From Chloroflexota bacterium (GTDB lineage Bacteria > Chloroflexota > Anaerolineae > Anaerolineales > Anaerolineaceae), in assembly GCA_012522475.1 (NCBI GenBank), contig JAAYKH010000046.1, forward strand, positions 1-32,146: DNA of 32,146 nucleotides, in the 5' to 3' direction. A program made the position numbers and the translations under genes. Below the pieces are notes generated by a model, which was given only the letters and a program-made list of their open reading frames with translations, searched no databases and was not told the origin of the DNA. Below, piece after piece: positions 8,637 to 15,225 of the stretch (the stretch's first letter is position 1; each line of letters begins with the position of its first letter).

Positions 8637-9404
8637 TTAATCAAAGGCCATCACATTAAGCTGATAGCGTTCTTCAAGCTCATCTGCAATTACTTTCAGC
8701 CGATGAGCGTTCACAGATTTAACGCCTGCATATGCCGTTGGTCGGCTGGTTGAGTAGATATGTATTAGCTTTGGTTTCAGTTCAGCCAGCAAACTTGCCC
8801 ACGCTGTGTAGGCGTCACCATGAACGTTTGAAATTTCTCCATCCAACAACAGGCTTTGGATCATCAAATTGGGCAATTTTCTCAGGCTTGAAACCAGGTT
8901 ATTGAAATCAATCTCTTCAGATGGCCGATTGAGCCTTTGAAATGTGGTTACATCCCCGGCATCAAGTTTCATCATCGGTACATCAAACATCCCTAACGTT
9001 GAAATGATGTTTGGGTCAACCACTCGCGAGGCATTGGAAAAGATCGCTAGTTTAGCCTCTGGACGCAGTTCATTACGCAGTGTGAACACCCCATGGACAA
9101 TCTCAACAAAATCAGGGTGCAAGGTTGGTTCACCATTTCCTGAAAACGTAAGCATTTCAATCGTGCGGGGTTTCATTAATGCATGCTTAACTGCCTGAAG
9201 AATAGCATTCACTGAAGGGAAAACAATTTGAGTTTTTGTAAGGTCGATTACCTTTGCCGGTCCGTATTGGCAGTAAAGGCAATCGAAAGAACATGTCTTT
9301 CGGTCTGTGGGCAGTAAATTGATCCCCAATGAACGCCCTAACCGTCGAGAAAGGATCGGCCCATAGATGATCCCGGGTTGTAATCGTATTCCAGGCATTG
9401 GCAT
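8637..9404 (-). CDS. Radical SAM protein (COG0731-like Fe-S oxidoreductase)
   Basis: A 255-residue protein with the radical SAM cluster motif CSFDCLYC (Cys38, Cys42, Cys45) preceded by SRRLGRSLGINLLP, and a typical SAM-binding stretch LTFSGNGEPTLHPDF (the GGE-like motif). This arrangement is that of the COG0731 group, whose members are radical SAM enzymes of mostly unknown substrate, related to wyosine-type tRNA modification proteins. There is no extra Fe-S domain and the protein ends about 200 residues after the cluster, as usual for the group. Two Met codons (9404 and 9398) are possible starts; neither has a strong Shine-Dalgarno site. The gene lies downstream of the sigma-factor gene but is separated from it by a disrupted terminator. 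Confidence 0.8.
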   Translation of the reverse strand: MPMPGIRLQPGIIYGPILSRRLGRSLGINLLPTDRKTCSFDCLYCQYGPAKVIDLTKTQIVFPSVNAILQAVKHALMKPRTIEMLTFSGNGEPTLHPDFVEIVHGVFTLRNELRPEAKLAIFSNASRVVDPNIISTLGMFDVPMMKLDAGDVTTFQRLNRPSEEIDFNNLVSSLRKLPNLMIQSLLLDGEISNVHGDAYTAWASLLAELKPKLIHIYSTSRPTAYAGVKSVNAHRLKVIADELEERYQLNVMAFD

Positions 9405-9473
9405 CTTCTTTATCGGCTAACCACCGTTGGCATACACCTTTGTTAAGTCCAATTAACTGAACGGTGTAAAAAA

Positions 9474-9558
9474 GAAAAGGCATTGGAAATGTAGTGCACC
9501 TCCTCGGTTGGATTTATTGTCCAACAAACGGGGTGCAGTTCAAAACCATGCCTTTTCC
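9474..9558 (-). terminator. Terminator of the sigma-factor gene, split by an inserted element
   Basis: The outer arms GAAAAGGCATTGG (9474-9486) and CCATGCCTTTTC (9546-9557) pair with one bulged T. On the minus strand the hairpin is followed by a T-rich run (9478-9468), as expected for a rho-independent terminator of the gene that ends at 9580. A 53-bp IS-like element plus an AAA duplication now occupies the loop. The inner arms of that element are themselves complementary, so a longer imperfect hairpin of about 85 nt can still form. Confidence 0.75.
9490..9542. mobile_element. 53-bp mini element made of two IS150-like terminal inverted repeats (MITE-like)
   Basis: The left end starts TGTAGTGCACC (9490-9500). 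The right end, read on the minus strand from 9542, is TGAACTGCACCCCG followed by TTTGTTGGAC. The left end shares its first 11 bases with the IS at 31969-31993, and the right end matches that IS at all but a few positions. The two arms agree with each other at 17 of 23 positions. AAA flanks both sides (9487-9489 and 9543-9545), as expected for the 3-bp target duplication of an IS3-family element. There is no coding capacity. Confidence 0.7.
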
Positions 9559-9579
9559 TTATATTTGTCGTATCTGGTT

Positions 9580-10605
9580 TTACAGATAATTTCGCAGTCT
9601 GCTTTGATTCTGTGGACTGCGTAACTTTCGAAGTGCCTTTTGCTGGATCTGGCGGATTCTTTCGCGTGTTACACCGAAAATTTCGCCCAGTTCCTTGAGT
9701 GTGTGGCTGCGGTTACCCTCCAACCCAAACCGTAACTTGATGATGCTGGCTTCTCGCTCGGAGAGCTCACCCAGCGCGTTGGTGATATCTTCCTCCAAAA
9801 GACGCTGCTGTACGGAATTAAAGGGCACAACTGCGTTTTCGTTTTCAACAAAGTGGATCAGTTCGCTCTCACCGTCTTCACCAACGGGTTCATCAAGTGA
9901 AATTGGCAAACGAGCGTAATGAATTAATTGCCGCAGTTCATCGACATCCTGTTCCACATGCTCTGAGATCTCCTCAAGGGTTGGCTGACGGCCTAATTCT
10001 TGTGATAGATCTCGTGTAACCGTGCGAACTTTTCGCAGTCGATTACTTAAATAATTAGGCAAGCGAATCGTGCGCTCTTTTTGATTGAGAAAGCGCAAAA
10101 CAGATCGCCGAATCCACCAGGTAGCATAGGTACTAAAGCGATTCCCTCGGGTGTAATCGAATTTATCAACAGCACGAATCAAACCGACATTCCCTGCCTG
10201 GATCAAATCGAGGAATGATGAGCCGTAACGCCGATACTTTTTAGCGATGCTGACCACCAAGCGAATATTTGCTTTGATAAGATACTCGCGGGCTTCTTTG
10301 CCCTCACGGATCAACTCCTGGATTTCTTCGATATTATCGAGGTCCCCATCAGCGTCAATCATGGTCTGTCGAGCCTGACGGCCAATTTCCATTTTCTTCG
10401 CCAGGGTGATTTCCTCTTCGCGGGTTAACAAAGGCACCCGGCTCATTTCGTTCAGGTATAGACTGACAGAGTCATCAGAGGTTATCCCCGTATGATCTGA
10501 AATATACTCTTCATATTCCATTTCGTTTTCATCGGCATGTTCATCATAGAACGAAGCATACTGATTTTCCAACACTGCATCCTCAGAATAATTAAGATTT
10601 GTCAT
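9580..10605 (-). CDS. RNA polymerase sigma-70 family factor, group 2-like
   Basis: A 341-residue sigma factor without region 1.1. Region 1.2 is at about 43-75 (DDSVSLYLNEMSRVPLLT), region 2 at about 105-175 (LVVSIAKKYRRYGSSFLDLI and RFSTYATWWIRRSV), region 3 at about 190-250 and region 4 at about 275-341. The last has the -35 reading helix GVTRERIRQIQQKALRKLR identical to primary sigma factors. In region 2.4 the positions matching E. coli Gln437 and Thr440 are Arg167 and Leu170, so the -10 preference may differ from the housekeeping factor. I therefore call it a group 2-type factor rather than the main SigA. The ATG at 10605 follows AAGGAG by 11 nt; the frame continues upstream to 10707, but that stretch includes the promoter-proximal inverted repeat and is unlike sigma factors. 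Confidence 0.85.
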   Translation of the reverse strand: MTNLNYSEDAVLENQYASFYDEHADENEMEYEEYISDHTGITSDDSVSLYLNEMSRVPLLTREEEITLAKKMEIGRQARQTMIDADGDLDNIEEIQELIREGKEAREYLIKANIRLVVSIAKKYRRYGSSFLDLIQAGNVGLIRAVDKFDYTRGNRFSTYATWWIRRSVLRFLNQKERTIRLPNYLSNRLRKVRTVTRDLSQELGRQPTLEEISEHVEQDVDELRQLIHYARLPISLDEPVGEDGESELIHFVENENAVVPFNSVQQRLLEEDITNALGELSEREASIIKLRFGLEGNRSHTLKELGEIFGVTRERIRQIQQKALRKLRSPQNQSRLRNYL

Positions 10606-11001
10606 CTTATCACTTACTCCTTTTTTACGTCCCAAATTTCTTTCTTTTCTATCTGTTATCCAAAATTTGGGTTTCAAGCGAAAAAAAGCCATTGACCAAG
10701 TAACCATTGCGTCAATGGGCTATAATCAACTTACAAGTTTTTAAGAGATCTATCTGCTATTTTGTCACCTATTATAGCCGATTTTCAACCACATTGTAGT
10801 ATTGATATGTTAATATTCTATAAACAAATTAAAAATATCCTGTAATTAATGCCAATTTCAAACATATATTGCAATTATAAACAATTTTATGGCGTTTAGT
10901 CAAATTTACAACACATTTCTTTTTCGAGTTAAATTTTGGTGAAGGATTGAATATTTGAAGATTTTTAGGGTTTTGTTGCCGGCTGTTTATTTCTTGGACG
11001 C
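10606..11001. other. Intergenic region: sigma-factor control region and AT-rich spacer
   Basis: This 396-bp stretch has no convincing gene. On the minus strand a TATAAT box lies at 10776-10771 with only a weak -35, and could drive the sigma-factor gene with a leader of about 160 nt. Perfect 8-bp inverted arms CCATTGAC (10689-10696) and GTCAATGG (10711-10718) lie in that leader. The rest (10800-11000) is AT-rich and shows no clear terminator for the AmrS gene that ends at 11002. Confidence 0.45.
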
Positions 11002-12027
11002 TCAAATTCCTCTTCCGATCCCCTTTCCGTCCAGGGAAGTGCCGCACTTCTTACAGCGTCCTGCTCGATCAAGACCGCGTATTTGAATTAAGAAAGCATT
11101 GCGGTGGATCAACTCGTTCCCACAAGTTTTACATTTCGTATTTTCACTGCCGAGAATATTCCCAATATAAGTGTAATTTAAGCCGATTTTTTCAGCCATT
11201 GCTCTGGTTTTAAAAAGGATATTCTCCTCTGTAGCGGCCGTACCTGTAAATTTATATTGTGGGTAAAAGCGGCTCACATGCCAGGGCGTCTCAGGGCCCA
11301 GGTCCAGACAAATAAACCTGGCAATTTCCTCTAATTCCTTTGGGTCGTCATTTATTCCTGGAACAATTAACGTGGTTATTTCCAGCCAAATCCCCAGCGA
11401 TTTCATCTTTCGGCAACTTTCCAGGACTGGTTTAAGGCGACCTCCCATATATTTCCGATAGGATTCATCACGAAAGGCTTTAATATCCACATTGGCAGCA
11501 TCCAGGTAAGGATGGATCATTTCCAACATCTCAGTTGACATAAATCCATTGGTCACGAAAATATTGGATAACCCTTTAGCTTTAGCAAGTTTTGCTGTAT
11601 CAAAACTATATTCAAAGAAAACAGTCGGTTCTGTATAAGTGTAGGCAATTGAATGGCACCCTGAAGCAAGTGCTTGTTCGACAACCTTATCGGGCAGCAG
11701 TCTTTGGCCATGCGGCAACGCCATAAGTTTTGGCAGCTGTGAAATTTGCCAGTTTTGACACCACTCACAACGAAAATTACAGCCTGGGGTGGCAATTGAG
11801 TAAGAGCGAGAGCCAGGGTAGAAATGGTATAAGGGCTTTTTTTCGATCGGATCAATATTTCTGGCGATTAAGTTTCCATAGACATGTGTAAATAACCGGC
11901 CTTCACGGTTTTCTCGAACCCGGCAAATGCCACGCTCACTTTCATTAATTTTGCATTGATGTGCACAAAGAAGGCACTGGACTTGCTTATTTTCTTGTTT
12001 TTTATACAGTAAGGCGTCGTACAGCAT
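11002..12027 (-). CDS. amrS: AmmeMemoRadiSam system radical SAM enzyme (AmrS)
   Basis: A 341-residue radical SAM protein of the PflA-like COG1180 group. It has an N-terminal cysteine cluster (C18, C21, C25, C35 in VQCLLCAHQCKI and GICRVREN), the SAM cluster CNFRCEWC (C83, C87, C90) within YSIATPGCNF, and a C-terminal zinc-ribbon-like part with CKTCG and CKKCG. The sequence ARNIDPIEKKPLYHFYPGS upstream of the cluster is diagnostic of AmrS. AmrS is named for a three-gene association with AMMECR1 and Memo family proteins; those partners are not in this window. Its reaction is not settled. GGAG lies six to seven bases before the ATG at 12027. Confidence 0.88.
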   Translation of the reverse strand: MLYDALLYKKQENKQVQCLLCAHQCKINESERGICRVRENREGRLFTHVYGNLIARNIDPIEKKPLYHFYPGSRSYSIATPGCNFRCEWCQNWQISQLPKLMALPHGQRLLPDKVVEQALASGCHSIAYTYTEPTVFFEYSFDTAKLAKAKGLSNIFVTNGFMSTEMLEMIHPYLDAANVDIKAFRDESYRKYMGGRLKPVLESCRKMKSLGIWLEITTLIVPGINDDPKELEEIARFICLDLGPETPWHVSRFYPQYKFTGTAATEENILFKTRAMAEKIGLNYTYIGNILGSENTKCKTCGNELIHRNAFLIQIRGLDRAGRCKKCGTSLDGKGIGRGI

Positions 12028-12940
12028 ACCATTCTCCGTTTGCGTGTCTGTGTTCAGCTTTAATGATAGTCGATTGATGATTGCATTTCAACAACCACTA
12101 GCCGTAAAGCACCAATAGCGGTTGCCCAAATCGTGACGTAGGAAAGCTGATGCCATGGAGACTTATATCAAGTGGCAGATCAATAACGGAGACGGACTGT
12201 TGGACCTAAACTTCTGTTCCATGTGCGACCAGAATTAGGCAGCCTCAGTGGGGACGCGGATAAGCTTGTCGGCTGCCTGAAAAGCCATGGCCGCAGTTGA
12301 CGCTTTGATACTGTCAAAGCCATGTTACCACAAGGAAGATTTGAGGCAAGGCGCTTTCATACTATCTATGAAAAGTAGCAATGACAATCAACAGAAAAAG
12401 CGTATAAAGGGGTCACTAATGGAGAATGGTTACAAGCAGATGTTCCTGCTCTCTATTTATGCCATTCAGGAAGAGCTTGGGCGAAGGTGTTGAAGGATAT
12501 TGTTCATCCTAAAAGAGTTCCCTGATTTGTCTGTGAATATGGGAATTCTTGATGGGAATTAGCTAACGCACAAGCCTTGACAAATCGAACACATTCATTT
12601 ATCATATGAACTTAATGCATCTAGAACATCTTTTTATGAAAAACTATGTGCCTGACTAGGTTTGAAAATGTTAAATAAAGAGCATTTTAAACAAAATGCA
12701 AATAATAATTTATCTGTCGGAAATAGGGGGAAAGATCCTATAGTTTTGGCTTTTTACTCAAAGAAATTAATTAGTTTTAAGATTTGGCAATTCCATTGAA
12801 AAATGACAAAAAGTTCATGCAGGAAAGAGTGGCATACCTTAACTAAAAGCAACTAAAAAACACGTTGAGCTGGGATTGGTCGTGGTGTTTAATGTTTTTT
12901 ATTTTTATCTTTCGCCTTGCAATCAAATCGTTATTGTGAC
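12028..12940. other. 913-bp region without a convincing gene; structured remnant of unknown origin
   Basis: The first half (about 12085-12540) is richer in GC and has several complementary segments. Examples are AGGCAGCC (12237-12244) with GGCTGCCT (12271-12278), a 7/8 match between CAACCACT near 12090 and AGCGGTTG near 12118, and AGCAG/CTGCT near 12435-12450. GTGCGACC at 12223-12230, which resembles a group II intron 5' end, and a GGAAAGCTGATG stretch suggest, weakly, a decayed group II intron; no reverse transcriptase or domain V could be identified. A 68-codon frame at 12287-12493 shows no recognisable protein. The second half (12541-12840) is AT-rich and shows nothing. 12855-12890 is a terminator for the oxidoreductase gene. 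Confidence 0.4.
12855..12890 (-). terminator. Terminator of the FAD oxidoreductase gene
   Basis: Read on the minus strand, AAACACCACG (12890-12881) can pair with CGTGTTT (12864-12858) across a 16-nt loop, with a small bulge, and is followed by a run of T (12860-12855). It lies 50 nt after the stop codon at 12941. Confidence 0.6.
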
Positions 12941-14131
12941 TTACTGAAACATACCAGGCAGGTCTGTCAGCTGGAATTTCTTGCCCGAATTGATAATTGA
13001 CTGACCTTGCTCGAGCTTGTCCCACAGGTTCCAGAATATCAAACCTCGTATGTGCCCCTCATCCAGGAAAAAGATGGTTCCTTTTTTAAACGGTTCAATC
13101 CAGTCTTCGAAGATCTCCAAATTTTTATTGGTATCACCGGTGGCTTCATAACCCAGGTCAAAAAGATCTGAGTAGAAGAAGGGGAAGTGGTCATATTGTT
13201 GCTGCTTACCCGACATATTTTGGCCAGCAAGCTGACCCATTTGAACAGCATTATTTGCATGTTCAACCCGCATCCGTTTATTGAGGTGAACATTGATAAA
13301 GTTGGCCACATCACCGGCCGCATAAATATCTGGTAAATTGGTTTGCAGGTATTCATCCACGATAATACCGTTATCGACAGTAATTCCACATGCTTGTGCC
13401 AGGCTTGTATTGGGCGTAATGCCAAGACCAGCGATAACAGCATCAAAAGCTGCTTCACCCGACTGATCATTGTCAATACCATGATATTTTACAATAAACT
13501 TGTCGCCTTCTTTTTGGATTGAATCAACCAGATGCTCATTTAATACTTGCACACCTTTTTCTTGATAATAGTTCACCACAAATTCCCCTAAATTATCTGG
13601 AAAAAATGCGCCAGATATCCCTTTTTCTGGGAAAATCATGGTGACTTTTTTGTGATTATTAGTGAGCGATGCTGCCAGCTCTGAACCGATGAAACCCCCG
13701 CCAATAATACAAAAACTTTCTTTCTTATCTGTTTCCGCTTTTAATTTATGGTAATCGGCTAAGGTGCGGAAAAATATCACACCTTCGGGTGCGCCGGGCA
13801 AATGACGAGCATCGCCACCGGTGGCGAGCAGTAATTTCTGATAGGAATAAGTGTCGCCTTTTGTTGTGATAATTGTTTTTTTATCAGGTGCTATCTTTTC
13901 GACGCTTGTTCCTAAGATCAGGTTAACCCCTAAGCCATCTAAAGGGCGAAAAATTTTTTCCTCCTCCATGCCCGCCCAGAGACCCTTTGAAAGGGGAGGA
14001 CGAGCGTAAGGAGGAAATTCCTCTTTGGAGAACATCGCAATCGATCCATCTGGGTCATTCTCCCTGATCCCTTTGGCTGCGGCGGCACCGGTCATACCAG
14101 CGCCAATGATGATGTACTGAAAATTTTTCAT
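12941..14131 (-). CDS. FAD/NAD(P)-dependent oxidoreductase (ferredoxin/rubredoxin reductase-like)
   Basis: A 396-residue pyridine-nucleotide-disulfide oxidoreductase family protein. It has an N-terminal FAD-binding GAGMTGAAAAKG (residues about 10-21), RPPLSKGLWAG, an NAD(P)-binding CIIGGGFIGSELAASL near residue 145, the second FAD motif IYAAGDVANF near 275, and a C-terminal dimerisation-type domain. There is no active-site Cys pair, so it fits the NAD(P)H-ferredoxin/rubredoxin/AIF-like group that passes electrons from NAD(P)H through FAD to a separate carrier. The carrier is not encoded nearby. AAGGAG lies seven bases before the ATG at 14131 and inside the end of the lipid-kinase gene, which stops only 3 nt upstream, so the two are co-transcribed. 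Confidence 0.82.
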   Translation of the reverse strand: MKNFQYIIIGAGMTGAAAAKGIRENDPDGSIAMFSKEEFPPYARPPLSKGLWAGMEEEKIFRPLDGLGVNLILGTSVEKIAPDKKTIITTKGDTYSYQKLLLATGGDARHLPGAPEGVIFFRTLADYHKLKAETDKKESFCIIGGGFIGSELAASLTNNHKKVTMIFPEKGISGAFFPDNLGEFVVNYYQEKGVQVLNEHLVDSIQKEGDKFIVKYHGIDNDQSGEAAFDAVIAGLGITPNTSLAQACGITVDNGIIVDEYLQTNLPDIYAAGDVANFINVHLNKRMRVEHANNAVQMGQLAGQNMSGKQQQYDHFPFFYSDLFDLGYEATGDTNKNLEIFEDWIEPFKKGTIFFLDEGHIRGLIFWNLWDKLEQGQSIINSGKKFQLTDLPGMFQ

Positions 14132-14134
14132 AGT

Positions 14135-15097
14135 TCACTCCTTATGTATTAATGTGAGGTTTTTTCCAGCAATGATTGATAATGAGTTGGGAAAAACTGC
14201 AATTTCGAACGGTGTTTCGCCAATAACGTCGCCGTCTGCTTGTGTGTGCAAAGGGGAGCGGGTTTCAATTCGGCAATATTCCTTAACTTTCATGAACTTA
14301 ACAACCGAGTTTGTCTCGTCTTTTTTAATGATTATCGATTTGACCACCCCGAGAACATCCCAGATATTGGCTGCACGAAAGATCAGGAGGTCCAAGATGC
14401 CATCGGTGAAAGAAATGTCTTCCGACCAGATGAGCGGGTCAACACCAGCTGTGCTGATGTTTGTAATTAGAATCTCGGAAGCCATGACGGTAGTTTTTTT
14501 ATGATCATGTTCGATATGTACCCTGTAAAGCTGCAACCCTAGGATTTGCTTAATAAAGTTAATCAGGTAGGCAAAGAATCCCAGGTGTTGTTTTTGCTCA
14601 GAATCAACCGATTCCATCAACTTAGGGCTGAGGCCTACGCTGATATTCATAACAAAGTAGCGCTCATTCATCTTGAAGGTATCTATGTTAACCTTATTGG
14701 GGTTGGCAGAGGTGACCAAATCCAGCGCTTCTTTGATGTTTTGGGGGATATCTAATGCCTTGGCTAACAAGTTGCCCGTTCCCAGTGGAAGGATCCCCAA
14801 AGATTTTTCTTTGCCAACCAGGTGGGTGCTGAGCAACGATACTGTTCCATCACCGCCTGCTGCGATAAATAAATCCACACCCTGGGAAATTGCAGTGTCA
14901 ACAATTGTTCCCAGTGTTTCAAATTCTTTCGGGAAAACAATGATCTCAAGATCAATTTTGTGGGCGTCAAAGTGATTTCGAATCAGGTCGCGGTGATGTT
15001 CTGCTCTTACGCGACCTGATTTTGGATTGAAAAATAGCAGCGCTTTTCTTGGTTGGCCCATTTTTCTCTCTGGAATACGCTCTGACATGTAAATCAT
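14135..15097 (-). CDS. Diacylglycerol kinase-like lipid kinase (YegS/DgkB family)
   Basis: A protein of up to 320 residues with the DAGK catalytic fold: KALLFFNPKSG at the start of the domain, the nucleotide-binding AAGGDGTVSLLSTHL near residue 80, and ILPLGTGNLLAKAL near residue 101. The C-terminal beta-sandwich part includes TQADGDVIGETPFEIAVFP. Enzymes of this family phosphorylate diacylglycerol or related lipids at the membrane with ATP. Three Met codons (15097, 15088, 15061) could start it; AGAGAG lies four bases before the one at 15061, which would still leave a complete domain. It heads a two-gene operon with the FAD oxidoreductase. Confidence 0.85.
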   Translation of the reverse strand: MIYMSERIPERKMGQPRKALLFFNPKSGRVRAEHHRDLIRNHFDAHKIDLEIIVFPKEFETLGTIVDTAISQGVDLFIAAGGDGTVSLLSTHLVGKEKSLGILPLGTGNLLAKALDIPQNIKEALDLVTSANPNKVNIDTFKMNERYFVMNISVGLSPKLMESVDSEQKQHLGFFAYLINFIKQILGLQLYRVHIEHDHKKTTVMASEILITNISTAGVDPLIWSEDISFTDGILDLLIFRAANIWDVLGVVKSIIIKKDETNSVVKFMKVKEYCRIETRSPLHTQADGDVIGETPFEIAVFPNSLSIIAGKNLTLIHKE

Positions 15098-15225
15098 ACT
15101 CGATAAAATTTATTTTATAACCGCGTGATATTGTGGGAACGCATATTGATTATTTGGCACCCCACCACAAGTAAGTAGAATCGTCGTCTGCTGGTTTATC
15201 GTTTTACAACACTGTTTTCGCATAG

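Noticed and set aside
10608-10707. N-terminal extension of the sigma factor
   Set aside because: It overlaps the leader with the inverted repeat, is unlike sigma factors, and the ATG at 10605 has an AAGGAG site.
12287-12493. 68-codon plus-strand frame
   Set aside because: No similarity recognised, unusual composition and no ribosome binding site; treated as part of the gene-free region.
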